A stretch of 64,000 bases of DNA from Humibacter sp049446075 (GCF_049446075.1 NZ_JBMSEB010000001.1:558001-622000), one strand, 5' to 3'; shown: positions 40,761 to 50,755, counted from the stretch's first letter. A program made the numbers and translations. The notes: a model not told the origin generated them from the letters alone.

Positions 40761-42677
40761 TCACCCTTGCGTCGGCCGGGGTCCGGTTGGCGCGGCACTG
40801 GGTGACGACGGCGTGGACCGGGCGTCCGTTCCGAACAGCCCCTTCCCTGAGACGCCGATGAGCTCGTAGGCCTCCCGGTAGGTACGCGGAACTTTGGTCT
40901 CGTCGCCTCCGTAGTGCGCGATGAGCATGCCGAGCAGCCCGACGCCAGGGGGCCCGAGCGGGCGGTCGCCGTCCGGTCCCTCCACCGGTGGGCCGGCCTC
41001 CGGGTTGGGTGGAATCCACTGCGGATGGGTCTGGGGCCAGGTGCCGGGTTGACGCGGCGTGCCGAGCGTGACGGCGTTGTCGATGGTCGGCGCACCCGCA
41101 TCGCGCCTGGTCATCGCCTTGAGGTCGTACTTCTTCTCCAGGGTCGCCGCAACACTGGAGTGGTGCATGGTCTCGCCTATGACGTGGCCCTTAGCTGTCC
41201 AGGCCGAGATCGCCAAAGCGGGCACTCGCACGCCGAGCCGATCGAAGCCGAAGCCCATCTCGGTCTCGCCAATGCGCGCCGAGGGAGGCGTGGCCGCCGG
41301 CGGTGGCACGTGGTCGTAGAGGCCGCCGTGCTCGTCGAAGGTGACGAACAGCATTGTGTTCATGGCGTTCGAGCCCTTCACCGAAGCGCTCTCTCTGATT
41401 GACGAGTAGACGTGGTGCAGAAGTGCCTCCCCGGCGCGCACGTCGGAGATGGCGCCGCTCTCGATCAGGTGGCCGTCGACATCCGTCGCCGTCAGGGGCC
41501 CGACGGGCGGATGCATGTCATTGTGGTCGTACGTCATGCGCGGCTCCACGAATGAATACGCAGGCAGCATGCCGTGCTTCACGTCGTCGTAGAACCGGGT
41601 CATGGTGCGGAAGTGCTCGGTCTTCCAGAAGGGCTGCAGAGCTGGCGCGTGGATGAAGCCGGTCAACGACAGGAACTGGTTGTCGTCGAAGTACACCGCC
41701 CAGTCGACGCCCGCGTCCTCAAGCCGATTGAAGATGGTGGGTGCGTCGCGCGGCACCTCGAACCATTTGCGGAAGCCTCCGCTGCCGTTGTTGGTCACGA
41801 ACCCGTGCGAGGTAGCAGCGTGGAAGAACGAGCGGTTGCAGAACGTCTGCGACGGTACGGCGCAGTGCCAGTGGTCGTAGACGGCGAACTCGCGTGCCAG
41901 CGTGGAGAACACGGGAAGCATCGTCGGATCGAACGCGCCCATGATGTGCCGGTATTCGTCGATCGTCGGCGTCGCCCCGCCCCGATCGATGCGCAGATGG
42001 TTGATGTAGTCGGCGAGGAAGCCGCTCATGTCGGCGCGCCGGCCGTCCGGCGGTGCATTGAACGGCGGCTTCATCTCCCAGAAGAACTTGCCCTCGTTGT
42101 CGGGTGGGTCGACGGTGCCGAAGAGCTGCTGGTTGACGAAGGGATATTCCTCACCCGGGTCGGGGTGCGGCTGACTCATGACGAAGTCAGTGGTGCCGTT
42201 GTACACATGCACCGGGATGTCCTGCCCTGTGAGGGGATCGCGGTTGCTGTCCCGTCGCACATCGAGGCCCTCGAAGCGCTGGCCTCGTGCCGGGCGTTCG
42301 TCTGCGTACAGGAACCCCAGAATGTTGTCGAACGACCGGTTCTCGAACATGATCACGACCAGATGGTCGAACCCCGCCTTGGACGGAACGGGAAGCGCAG
42401 CGAGTTCCGGCCCCACCTCCGAGCGCACGCTGGCACGCCCAACGGATGCTCCGACGACGCCGCCCACCACCCCGCCTACGATGCCTCCCGCTGCCGCCCC
42501 GGCAGCCGCAATGCCGGCGCCACGCAGGAACGAGCGACGAGAAGTAGCTGATGCGTCTTCCGAGCGCTCCGGTTCCCCCTCCGATTCGTTCGGCGCGTTC
42601 ACGGGCCCATCTGAGCGTTCCGCAACACCCTCGGGCTCCTCAGTTGCGCCCCGCGACCGGGCTTCGTCGCCCGTCAA
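40761..42677 (-). CDS. Tat-exported phosphoesterase, phospholipase C/acid phosphatase type
   Basis: A 638-residue secreted hydrolase (PF04185 family). The TTG start overlaps the ligA stop (TTGA). An acidic N-terminus precedes a Tat signal, TSRRSFLRGAGIAAAGA (about 45-61), then an Ala/Gly/Val-rich membrane stretch. Catalytic pattern FDHLVVIMFENRSFDNILGF supplies the metal Glu and the nucleophile region, and FVTFDEHGGLYDHVPPP the second metal site. It would cleave phosphomonoesters or phospholipids outside the cell. Codon use is like its neighbours. The link to ligA is probably only positional. Confidence 0.88.
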   Translation of the reverse strand: MTGDEARSRGATEEPEGVAERSDGPVNAPNESEGEPERSEDASATSRRSFLRGAGIAAAGAAAGGIVGGVVGGVVGASVGRASVRSEVGPELAALPVPSKAGFDHLVVIMFENRSFDNILGFLYADERPARGQRFEGLDVRRDSNRDPLTGQDIPVHVYNGTTDFVMSQPHPDPGEEYPFVNQQLFGTVDPPDNEGKFFWEMKPPFNAPPDGRRADMSGFLADYINHLRIDRGGATPTIDEYRHIMGAFDPTMLPVFSTLAREFAVYDHWHCAVPSQTFCNRSFFHAATSHGFVTNNGSGGFRKWFEVPRDAPTIFNRLEDAGVDWAVYFDDNQFLSLTGFIHAPALQPFWKTEHFRTMTRFYDDVKHGMLPAYSFVEPRMTYDHNDMHPPVGPLTATDVDGHLIESGAISDVRAGEALLHHVYSSIRESASVKGSNAMNTMLFVTFDEHGGLYDHVPPPAATPPSARIGETEMGFGFDRLGVRVPALAISAWTAKGHVIGETMHHSSVAATLEKKYDLKAMTRRDAGAPTIDNAVTLGTPRQPGTWPQTHPQWIPPNPEAGPPVEGPDGDRPLGPPGVGLLGMLIAHYGGDETKVPRTYREAYELIGVSGKGLFGTDARSTPSSPSAAPTGPRPTQG

Positions 42678-45073
42678 CTATTCGCGGCCTCATCCGCGGA
42701 GCCTGTACGCGTCGTGCCGGCAAGCGCGGCAGGACCCCCTTCGAGCAGCAGCCTGAACTGCTCGGCGTCGATGATCGGGATCCCCAGCTCTTCCGCCTTC
42801 GCCAGCTTCGAGCCGGCACCCGGCCCCGCGGCAACGTAGTCGGTCTTCTTGGAGACGCTCGAGGCCGCCTTGCCGCCAGCGGCGATGATCGCCTCGGTGG
42901 CACCCTCCCTGCTGAAGCCCTCGAGTGAACCGGTCGCCACCACGGTCAGGCCGGCGAGCGGGCCGGATGCCTCGCCTGCTCTGCCCGGCCCTGGATGCCC
43001 AGGCACTGCGAACGGCACGCCCGATGCCGTCCATTGCTCGACGATCTCCCGGTGCCAGTCGGCCTCGAACCAGTCCAGCACGGCATCCGCGATGATGCCC
43101 CCTACGCCGTCGACGGCTGCCAGCTCGTCCCTGCTCGCCGAGCGGATGGCGTCGAGGGACCCGAACCACGACGCGAGGGCACGCGCCGCGACCGGTCCGA
43201 CGTGCCGGATGTTGAGTGCGACCAGAAAGCGCCACAGCTCGCGCTGCTTCGCCGCCTCGATGTTCGCCAGCATCTCGTGGGCGAGCTTTGACGGCACGTA
43301 TCGCTCGTCGCCCCTGAACCCCATTGAGCTCGGATCGAAGGGACCGTCGGCATCCCTTCCCGTCGCCCGGCGCTGCCGCCTGAACGGCGTGTCAGTGCGC
43401 ACCCTGATGGTGACTCCGTCGGCCGTCACCAGCTCGCGACCCGGCTCGTCGTCGTCGACCTGCCGCGGCAGCCCGGTCTCCGGGTCGCGCACGATCACCT
43501 CGATGGGGAAGATGCGCTCGAGCGTGAGGTCGAAGAGACCGGCCTCGGTCGGCAGCGGCGGAATCGGCGGATGCAGCGGCTGAGTCAGCGCGGCAGCCGC
43601 AACCTCGCCCAACGCCTCGATGTCGAGAGCTCCCCTGCCCCCGATGTGCTCGACCCGTCCTCGCACCTGCGCAGGACAGGCGCGCGCGTTCGGGCACCGC
43701 AGGTCGATGTCGCCCTCTTTCGCGGGCCTGAGCTCGGTTCCGCACTCCGGGCAGTTGCGGGGCATCGCGAACTCGCGCTCGGAGCCGTCGCGCCGTTCCA
43801 GAACCGGACCGAGCACCTCAGGGATGACGTCGCCCGCCTTGCGCAGAACCACGGTGTCCCCGATGAGCACGCCCTTGGCCTTCACGACCTGTTGATTGTG
43901 CAGCGTTGCCTGCCGAACCGTGCTGCCTGCCACCTTGACCGGCTCCATGACCGCATACGGCGTGGCCCGGCCCGTTCGGCCGATGCCCACAAGGATGTCC
44001 ACCAGTTTCGTGAAGACCTCCTCCGGCGGGTACTTGTACGCGATCGCCCACCTCGGCGCCCGGCTTGTTGCGCCCAACTCATCGTGCGTGGCCAGGTCGT
44101 CGACCTTGATCACGACACCGTCGATCTCGTGCTCGAGCGAGTGCCGCTTCTCCCCCATCTCGCCGATATAGGCGGCGACCTCGTCGACATCGTCGAGAAC
44201 CCGGTTGTGCGGCGACACGGGCAATCCCCATGCGCGCAGCAGGTCGTAGATCTCCGACTGCGTCGTCACCGGAGGGTTGTCCCATGCCCCGATGCCGTGC
44301 AGATAGAGCGACAGGCGGCCCTGGCGTTCCTGCATGAGCGCGATCTCCTGCTGCGACTTGTTCTCCCGTCGCTGCCTGAGGCTTCCGGCCGCCGTGTTGC
44401 GCGCATTCGCGAACTCCGGGTAGCGGGTCTTGATCTCCTCGTCCGACCTGCCCTTGGCCCGCTGCTCGGCGGCGTACTGCTCCTGCAACTGATGCTGACG
44501 TTCGTTCAGGTACTCGAAGTCAGCGGTCTTCAGGAAGACCTCTCCACGCACCTCGAAGAAGGCCGGCCATCCACTGCCCTGCAGCCGCGGCGGGATGACA
44601 GGTATCCAGTCCACGTTCTCGGTGATGTCCTCGCCCACCGTGCCGTCGCCACGCGTGGTCGCGGTTTCGAGCACCCCGTCCCGGTACGCAAGGCTTATCG
44701 CGAGACCGTCGATCTTCACCTCGGTGAGCCAGCGGACCGGGTGACCCGCGGCATCCTGCGTCTTCGTCGCCCAGTCCCGCAACTCGTCGACGCTGAAGAC
44801 GTTGTCGAGGCTGAGCATGCGCTCGGCGTGCTGGTGCGGGGGGAAACCGGCCGATGCGATGTCGGCCCCCACCGTCTGGGTCGGGCTGTCTTGCCCAGCA
44901 AGCTCGGGATATTCGCGCTCGACGGCCTCGAGCCGATGGATGTCGGCGTCGTACTCGGCGTCGCTGACCAGGCTCCCACCCTCGTAGTACGCAACCCTGT
45001 TGCGCTCGATGCGTTCGCGGAGCGTCTCGGATTCGGCGCGGGCGGAGTCGAAGTCTGCGGGGATGTCCGTCAC
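42674..45073 (-). CDS. ligA: NAD-dependent DNA ligase with an inserted segment
   Basis: Seals nicks in replication and repair. It has 799 residues against about 670 in E. coli. The adenylated Lys is in EVKIDGLAI (about 120). Domain order is Ia, nucleotidyltransferase, OB, then the four-Cys zinc finger (CPECGTEL, CPNARACPAQ), helix-hairpin-helix and a C-terminal BRCT domain (GLTVVATGSLEGFSREGATE). About 70 extra residues, charged and low in conservation (IEVIVRDPETG through the GDERYVPS region), interrupt the first HhH element. Similar enlargements occur in related actinobacteria (recollection, not checked). Confidence 0.95.
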   Translation of the reverse strand: MTDIPADFDSARAESETLRERIERNRVAYYEGGSLVSDAEYDADIHRLEAVEREYPELAGQDSPTQTVGADIASAGFPPHQHAERMLSLDNVFSVDELRDWATKTQDAAGHPVRWLTEVKIDGLAISLAYRDGVLETATTRGDGTVGEDITENVDWIPVIPPRLQGSGWPAFFEVRGEVFLKTADFEYLNERQHQLQEQYAAEQRAKGRSDEEIKTRYPEFANARNTAAGSLRQRRENKSQQEIALMQERQGRLSLYLHGIGAWDNPPVTTQSEIYDLLRAWGLPVSPHNRVLDDVDEVAAYIGEMGEKRHSLEHEIDGVVIKVDDLATHDELGATSRAPRWAIAYKYPPEEVFTKLVDILVGIGRTGRATPYAVMEPVKVAGSTVRQATLHNQQVVKAKGVLIGDTVVLRKAGDVIPEVLGPVLERRDGSEREFAMPRNCPECGTELRPAKEGDIDLRCPNARACPAQVRGRVEHIGGRGALDIEALGEVAAAALTQPLHPPIPPLPTEAGLFDLTLERIFPIEVIVRDPETGLPRQVDDDEPGRELVTADGVTIRVRTDTPFRRQRRATGRDADGPFDPSSMGFRGDERYVPSKLAHEMLANIEAAKQRELWRFLVALNIRHVGPVAARALASWFGSLDAIRSASRDELAAVDGVGGIIADAVLDWFEADWHREIVEQWTASGVPFAVPGHPGPGRAGEASGPLAGLTVVATGSLEGFSREGATEAIIAAGGKAASSVSKKTDYVAAGPGAGSKLAKAEELGIPIIDAEQFRLLLEGGPAALAGTTRTGSADEAANS

Positions 45074-45157
45074 GTCGCCATACTAGGAGCCGCCGCCGAC
45101 GCTGCCGAGTAATCCGGCAGAATGCGTTATGGCCGGTCTGCCTGTGAGGAGAGTGTC

Positions 45158-45694
45158 ATGCGCATCGTGATCGTGCCGGGCATCGACGACTCTCCGCATG
45201 ATCACTGGCAGTCCATCTGGCAGCACTCTCTGGGCAGTACCGCGGTGCGGATCGCCCCCGCCTCGTTCACCGAGCCGGGGAGCGAAGACTGGATGGCGGC
45301 GATCGAACGCATCACGCGTCACGACGACGTGCTCGTCGCTCACAGCCTCGGATGCCTCGCGGTCGCGTCGTGGATCGTCGGCGGCGGGCGCGCAGCCGGT
45401 GCGTTCCTCGTGGCCCCTCCCGACGAGGAGGCGCCCGCGTTCCCGTCGGCAGCCACAGGTTTCAGCGCCCCACGAACGAGGCTCGGTGTGCCCTCCGTCA
45501 TCGTCGCGTCGGAGGACGACCCGTACTCCTCGCTCGAACACCTCGCTCAGCTGAGCTCGTGGTGGGGGTCACCCGTCGTGAACGTGGGTCCGCACGGGCA
45601 TCTCAACAGAGCAAGCCGCCTTGGCGAGTGGGACGAGGGACGCAGGCTGCTGACGGCCTTCGTCGCGGGAATGGGCTCAGCCCTGCCGATCTGA
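45158..45694 (+). CDS. RBBP9/YdeN-type serine hydrolase
   Basis: A 178-residue alpha/beta hydrolase. MRIVIVPGIDDSPHDHWQ is the family start. The nucleophile is in VAHSLGCLA (Ser), the acid in ASEDDPYS and the catalytic His in GPHGHLN. GAGGAGAG precedes ATG 45158. Family members such as YdeN are small esterases with uncertain substrates. It diverges from ligA across 84 bases and is convergent with mnmA. Confidence 0.9.
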   Translation: MRIVIVPGIDDSPHDHWQSIWQHSLGSTAVRIAPASFTEPGSEDWMAAIERITRHDDVLVAHSLGCLAVASWIVGGGRAAGAFLVAPPDEEAPAFPSAATGFSAPRTRLGVPSVIVASEDDPYSSLEHLAQLSSWWGSPVVNVGPHGHLNRASRLGEWDEGRRLLTAFVAGMGSALPI

Positions 45695-45767
45695 GCGAGA
45701 ACGTACCCATCACGTCGCGCGATGCTCGATGCGAGGACGAGCACGACGGACGATCGGTTCTGGACGG

Positions 45768-46874
45768 CTACGCGTTCACCGGAACCGCACTGACGGTGCG
45801 GTCGATGGTGCACTGCCCGAGCACACGGGTTCCGACGTACACCACGGCGCTCTGGCCCGTCGCCACGCCGTTGATCGGGGTCTGCGGTCTGATGACGAGC
45901 TCACCGTCGCGCAGGAAGGCGGTGGCGGGAACCGGGTCGGCGTGGGCGCGGATCTGCACCTCGCACGCGAACGGAGTGCCGGCATCCTCGGGAGCGAGCC
46001 CGGCCCACGTGATGCGGGCGCCGGCGAGTTCGGCGATGTCGAGAGCTTCCTTCGGTCCGACGACCACCGTGTTCTCCTTCGGCCGGACCTCGAGCACGAA
46101 CCGGGGACGCCCGTCCGGCGCTGGAACGGTGATGCCGAGGCCCCGCCGCTGACCGACGGTGTACGCGGTCGCCCCTTCGTGATTGCCGACGACCGCGCCC
46201 TCGCGATCGACGATGTTCCCCGGCGCCGCTCCCACGTGCTCCGCGAGCCAGCCCCTGGTGTCGCCGTCCGGGATGAAGCAGATGTCGTGCGAATCCGGCT
46301 TCGAGGCGACCGTGAAGCCGCGCTCGGCGGCCTCTGCGCGAACAAGATCCTTCGAGGGCGTCGCGCCGAGCGGGAACATGGCGTGCGCCAGCTGGTCGGC
46401 CGTCAGGACGCCGAGAACGTACGACTGGTCCTTCGCCCACGCTGCCGCACGGTGCAGCTCGCGGTTTCCGTGGGCATCCGTCACGACACTGGCGTAGTGG
46501 CCCGTGCACACGGCGTCGAAGCCGAGCGCGAGCGCCTTTTCGAGCAGCGCGGCGAACTTGATCTTCTCGTTGCAGCGCAAGCACGGGTTGGGAGTTCGCC
46601 CCGCGGAGTACTCGGCGATGAAGTCGTCGACCACGTCGAGCTTGAACCGCTCGGAGAAATCCCACACGTAGTAGGGGATGCCGATCAGGTTCGCCACCCG
46701 CTGCGCGTCCATCGAATCCTCGATGGTGCAGCATCCACGGCTACCGGTGCGCAGAGTGCCAGGCATTCGGCTCAGCGCCAGGTGCACCCCGACCACGTCA
46801 TGTCCGGCGTCCACAGCACGGGCAGCCGCCACCGCGGAGTCGACTCCCCCGCTCATCGCCGCAAGAACACGCAT
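45768..46874 (-). CDS. mnmA: tRNA-uridine 2-sulfurtransferase MnmA
   Basis: Thiolates U34 of Lys, Glu and Gln tRNAs. The 368 residues begin with the PP-loop MSGGVDSAVAAA. They continue with the first catalytic cysteine in NPCLRCNEKIKF, the second in HDICFIPDGD, and the C-terminal beta barrel typical of MnmA. It lies 45 bases downstream of a cysteine desulfurase gene, which can supply the persulfide, so the pair is probably a dedicated sulfur-transfer unit. Confidence 0.96.
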   Translation of the reverse strand: MRVLAAMSGGVDSAVAAARAVDAGHDVVGVHLALSRMPGTLRTGSRGCCTIEDSMDAQRVANLIGIPYYVWDFSERFKLDVVDDFIAEYSAGRTPNPCLRCNEKIKFAALLEKALALGFDAVCTGHYASVVTDAHGNRELHRAAAWAKDQSYVLGVLTADQLAHAMFPLGATPSKDLVRAEAAERGFTVASKPDSHDICFIPDGDTRGWLAEHVGAAPGNIVDREGAVVGNHEGATAYTVGQRRGLGITVPAPDGRPRFVLEVRPKENTVVVGPKEALDIAELAGARITWAGLAPEDAGTPFACEVQIRAHADPVPATAFLRDGELVIRPQTPINGVATGQSAVVYVGTRVLGQCTIDRTVSAVPVNA

Positions 46875-46919
46875 GCGCCTCAGTCTACGAAACCGCGCCT
46901 GAGTGCCGAGTGGCGCCCG

Positions 46920-48164
46920 TCAACGCGCTCCGAAGGACGATTCCCTGGCTGCCAGGCCGGCGAGGGATGCCTGCGCGTACGCCCCAGGGAGTGCCGCGAG
47001 CAGTGCGTCCACGTCGGCATCGGTCGAGGTGCGTCCGAGGGTGATGCGCAGAGCCCCTCGGGCCTCGTCCTCGCTTCGCCCCATGGCACGCAGCACGTGC
47101 GACGGCTCCGGGATGCCCGCCTGGCACGCCGAACCTGTGGACACTTCGACGCCCGCTGCATCGAGCAGGAACAGCAGGGAGTCTCCCTCGCAACCCGGGA
47201 ACGTGAAGTGCGCGTTGGACACGAGCCGGGCATCCGAGCCCCCCTCGTGGGCGGAGAGCGGATCCGGACCGCTGAGCACAGCACCAGGAACAAGGGTGCG
47301 CACGCCGCGGATGAGCCTGTCGCGAAGCGCCGCCAGACGCCGCGTCTCCGCCGGCCGGTTCTCCTCTGCGGCCGCTGCTGCAACGGCGAAGGCCGCGGCA
47401 GCAGCCACGTCCTGTGTACCGCTGCGCACCTGCCTCTGCTGCCCGCCCCCGTGGATGAGCGGGACGATGCTGGCGTCCCTCGAGAGCACGAGCGCCCCAG
47501 CACCCACGGGGCCACCGACCTTGTGCGCCGACACGCTGAGGGCCACGAGCCCGGCGTTGCCCTTGGAACCCGTGCGGGAACGCATCGTGGCGAAATCGAT
47601 GGGGAGATGGCCGAACGCCGACACGGCATCCACATGCACCGGAACACCTGCGGATGCCGCTGCTGCGATCAACTGCTCGGCCGGCTGCACGGTGCCGACT
47701 TCGTTGTTCGCCCAGAGGAAGGTGAGCAGCGCGATGGTCTCCGGGTCGCGCGCGAGGGCATCCTCGAGCGCGTCCAGACGAACGAAGCCCTGTTCGTCGA
47801 GCGGGATCCACTCAACCTCGGCGCCCTCGTAAGCGTGAAGCCACTCCACGGTGTCTAGGGTGGCGTGATGCTCGCCCTCCGGCACCAGGATGCGCATGGC
47901 ACGGCGCGCCTCTCCCGCCCAGTACAGCCCCTTCACAGCGGAGTTGATCGCCTCCGTGCCGCCTGAGGTGAACACCACCTCGATGCTCTCGGATCCGAGG
48001 GCGTGGGCGACGCGCTCACGGGCATCCTCGAGCGTGCGTTTGGCCGTCTGACCGGCCGTGTGGATGCTCGACGGGTTGCCGACCTCCTTCAGCGCGCGTG
48101 TGTACGCCTCGATCGCCTCTGGCAGAACGGGGGTGGTGGCGGCGTGGTCAAGGTAGACCGGCAT
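46920..48164 (-). CDS. Cysteine desulfurase (IscS/NifS type)
   Basis: PLP enzyme that removes sulfur from cysteine as enzyme-bound persulfide, 414 residues. The N-terminus PVYLDHAATTPV is diagnostic; the PLP Lys lies in LSVSAHKVGGPVGAG and the catalytic loop Cys in STGSACQAG. ATG 48164 fits the family start and avoids overlap with glgX; the open frame to 48287 is rejected. The gene pairs with mnmA, so its main product is likely thiolated tRNA; Fe-S assembly roles are also possible. Confidence 0.94.
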   Translation of the reverse strand: MPVYLDHAATTPVLPEAIEAYTRALKEVGNPSSIHTAGQTAKRTLEDARERVAHALGSESIEVVFTSGGTEAINSAVKGLYWAGEARRAMRILVPEGEHHATLDTVEWLHAYEGAEVEWIPLDEQGFVRLDALEDALARDPETIALLTFLWANNEVGTVQPAEQLIAAAASAGVPVHVDAVSAFGHLPIDFATMRSRTGSKGNAGLVALSVSAHKVGGPVGAGALVLSRDASIVPLIHGGGQQRQVRSGTQDVAAAAAFAVAAAAAEENRPAETRRLAALRDRLIRGVRTLVPGAVLSGPDPLSAHEGGSDARLVSNAHFTFPGCEGDSLLFLLDAAGVEVSTGSACQAGIPEPSHVLRAMGRSEDEARGALRITLGRTSTDADVDALLAALPGAYAQASLAGLAARESSFGAR

Positions 48165-48183
48165 ACGAATTACTGTAGGACGC

Positions 48184-50232
48184 ATGCCCAGCGACGATCC
48201 CCTGTCAGAGCTCGGTGTGCGCGCCACCGGGGAAGGCGGGCGCATCGGGGTGTACTCGAAGAACGCGACGGCGATCGAACTGCTCATCTTCGATGACTCG
48301 GATCAGCATTGGATGGTCGAGAGCGTGCCGTTCGAACGGGGCAACGGTGACGTGTGGACCACCCAGTCCCCGCATCTGAAGCCGGGTACGCGGTACAACA
48401 TCAGATGTTCCGGCCCCCGCGGGCCCGAGCACCACTTCAATGAACGCAAGGTGCTCATCGACCCGTACTCACGCGGTCTGCTGCGTTCTGGGACCAAGGA
48501 GTGGCGCTCGGTCGTCGTCGACGGAACGTTCGACTGGGCAGGAACGTCGAAGCCTCGCGTCCCTCGTGACCACACCGTGGTCTACGAGGCGCACGTCAAG
48601 GGCCTCACCGCCCTGAATGAAGCAGTGCCTGTCGAGCTGCGCGGCACGTATGCAGGCCTCGCGCACCCGTCGACCATCGAGCACCTGACGCGTCTGGGTG
48701 TGACGAGCGTTGAGCTCCTGCCGGTTCACGCATTCGTGACGGAGCAGCGGTTGGCGCGACTGGGTCTCACCAACTACTGGGGCTACAACACTCTTGGCTT
48801 CTTCGCGCCGCACGCGCCCTACGCGACGAGGCAGGCGCAGGCATCCGGTGCCGAGGCCGTGCTGCGCGAGTTCAAGGGCATGGTCCGGCTGCTGCACGAG
48901 GCGGGCCTCGAGGTCATTCTCGACGTCGTCTACAACCACACCGCAGAAGAGGGCCTGGGCGGGCCCACCACGAGCCTGCGCGGCATCGACAACGCCACGT
49001 ACTACCGGCAGAACGCCGACGGCTCCTACATCGACACGACCGGTGTCGGCAACACCATCGACTACGGCAACACCATCGCGCGGCGACTCGTGCTCGACTC
49101 GCTGCGGTACTGGGCCGACGACGTGCAGATCGACGGGTTCCGATTCGATCTCGCCGCCACGCTAGGACGTGACGAGACCGGTGAGTTCGACAACGACCAT
49201 TCACTCCTCAACGCGATCGTCGACGACCCCTACCTCGAGGGCGTCAAGCTCATCGCGGAGCCGTGGGATGTCGGTCCAGGCGGCTGGCAGACCGGCGGGT
49301 TCCCGAACGGCTGGCACGAGTGGAACGATCGCTATCGGAACCGGGTGCGCTCGTTCTGGCTGCCCGACATCGCCGATGCACGAGCCCAGGGTGCGGCACC
49401 GACGGGTATCGGTTCGTTCGCCACCCGTCTCGCCGGCTCGTCCAACCTGTTCAGTCCCGAACGGGGTCCGCTGGCGTCGGTGAACTTCGTCACCGCCCAC
49501 GACGGATTCACGCTCGCCGACCTCGTCTCCTACGACGAGAAGCACAACCTCGGCAACGGGGAGAACAACAGGGACGGCACCGACGACAACCGTTCGTTCA
49601 ACCACGGGGTGGAGGGGCCGACCGACGACGAGACAATCCTCTCGGTGCGGCGCAAGGCGGCTCGCAATCTGATGGGAACGCTGCTGCTGTCGGCAGGCAT
49701 CCCGATGCTCACGGCCGGCGACGAGTACGGCAGGACGCAGTCGGGGAACAACAACGCGTACTGCCACGACGACGAGCTCACCTGGTTCCGATGGGACTGG
49801 GACGAGCGCCAGCGTGATTTCGCGGCGATCACGGCCGAGTTGATCCGGCTCCGCCGTGAGAACCCCGCACTCCGGCCCGTGCGATTCGGCAAATTCGGCG
49901 AGACCGTGCCGAGCGCGAGCCAGCTGGACTGGTACGACGCGGCGGGAAGCACCATGGCCCAAGAGGACTGGGACTCGCCGGAGAACCGCACTCTGCAGTA
50001 CCTCGCGGCCTCGACGCCGGAGTTCGAAGAGTTCAACCGCATTCTCCTGGTCGTGCACGGCCTTGAGACGGAGACGACGGTCACGCTTCCCGCGCACGAA
50101 GGCGTCGCCTGCTACACGCTGTTGTGGGACAGCGCCGAAGAGACGGTGTCGGATATGGGGGCCGAGTTCGCCCCGGGCCAGACGGTGCGGCTGGAACCGA
50201 CCTCGATGAAGCTGTTCCGGGCTCACGACTGA
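48184..50232 (+). CDS. glgX: Glycogen debranching enzyme GlgX
   Basis: Isoamylase-type GH13 enzyme that cleaves alpha-1,6 branches, 682 residues. An N-terminal CBM48-like beta domain is followed by the barrel with VVYNHTAEEG, the nucleophile in GFRFDLAATL, the acid/base in LIAEPWDVGPG and the third acid in VTAHDGFTLADLV. The length is normal. It diverges from the desulfurase across 19 bases. It is the first gene of an alpha-glucan block and is followed after seven bases by ybaK. Confidence 0.95.
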   Translation: MPSDDPLSELGVRATGEGGRIGVYSKNATAIELLIFDDSDQHWMVESVPFERGNGDVWTTQSPHLKPGTRYNIRCSGPRGPEHHFNERKVLIDPYSRGLLRSGTKEWRSVVVDGTFDWAGTSKPRVPRDHTVVYEAHVKGLTALNEAVPVELRGTYAGLAHPSTIEHLTRLGVTSVELLPVHAFVTEQRLARLGLTNYWGYNTLGFFAPHAPYATRQAQASGAEAVLREFKGMVRLLHEAGLEVILDVVYNHTAEEGLGGPTTSLRGIDNATYYRQNADGSYIDTTGVGNTIDYGNTIARRLVLDSLRYWADDVQIDGFRFDLAATLGRDETGEFDNDHSLLNAIVDDPYLEGVKLIAEPWDVGPGGWQTGGFPNGWHEWNDRYRNRVRSFWLPDIADARAQGAAPTGIGSFATRLAGSSNLFSPERGPLASVNFVTAHDGFTLADLVSYDEKHNLGNGENNRDGTDDNRSFNHGVEGPTDDETILSVRRKAARNLMGTLLLSAGIPMLTAGDEYGRTQSGNNNAYCHDDELTWFRWDWDERQRDFAAITAELIRLRRENPALRPVRFGKFGETVPSASQLDWYDAAGSTMAQEDWDSPENRTLQYLAASTPEFEEFNRILLVVHGLETETTVTLPAHEGVACYTLLWDSAEETVSDMGAEFAPGQTVRLEPTSMKLFRAHD

Positions 50233-50239
50233 TCGCGCT

Positions 50240-50740
50240 GTGGCGAGACGGTCGGCCGGGTCGAAGCAGTCGGCGGGAACTCCCGCGACCGTCGCTCTGA
50301 CGCGCGCAGGCATCCCCTTCGCCTCGCACACGTACGAGCACGATCCGCTGGTCACGTCGTTCGGCGTCGAAGCCGCCCGCGAGCTGGGTGTGGAAGCCGA
50401 CCGCGTCTTCAAGACCCTTCTGGCGGATGCCGATTCTCGCCTGGTCGTGGGAATCCTGCCGGTCACCCGGCAGCTCGACCTGAAGGCCCTCGCATCGGCG
50501 GTCGGCGCCAAGCGAGCCTCGCTCGCCGACCCGGCGCTGGCCGAACGCAAGACCGGCTATGTCGTGGGCGGCATCTCTCCGATCGGAGCGAAGACACGGC
50601 TCACAACGGTGCTCGACGCCTCGGCCACCGCCTTCGAGACGATCTACGTCTCGGGCGGTCGCCGCGGTTTCGACGTCGAGTTGACGCCGGCCGACCTGCT
50701 CCTCGTCACGCAGGGTCGGTCGGCAGCCATCGCGCGGTGA
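50240..50740 (+). CDS. YbaK-type aminoacyl-tRNA deacylase
   Basis: A 166-residue trans-editing protein that hydrolyses Cys-tRNA(Pro) or related mischarged tRNAs. FASHTYEHDP, VFKTLLADAD, KRASLADPA and the YVVGGISPIGAKTRL block with its glycines are the YbaK/EbsC pattern. A GTG start at 50240 follows glgX by seven bases. The position inside a glycogen block is probably a transcription convenience. Confidence 0.9.
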   Translation: MARRSAGSKQSAGTPATVALTRAGIPFASHTYEHDPLVTSFGVEAARELGVEADRVFKTLLADADSRLVVGILPVTRQLDLKALASAVGAKRASLADPALAERKTGYVVGGISPIGAKTRLTTVLDASATAFETIYVSGGRRGFDVELTPADLLLVTQGRSAAIAR

Positions 50741-50755
50741 GCCATGCCCTCGGCG

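Noticed and set aside
48165..48287. N-terminal extension of the cysteine desulfurase
   Set aside because: It would overlap the divergent glgX start, and the family N-terminus begins at 48164 (PVYLDHAATTPV).
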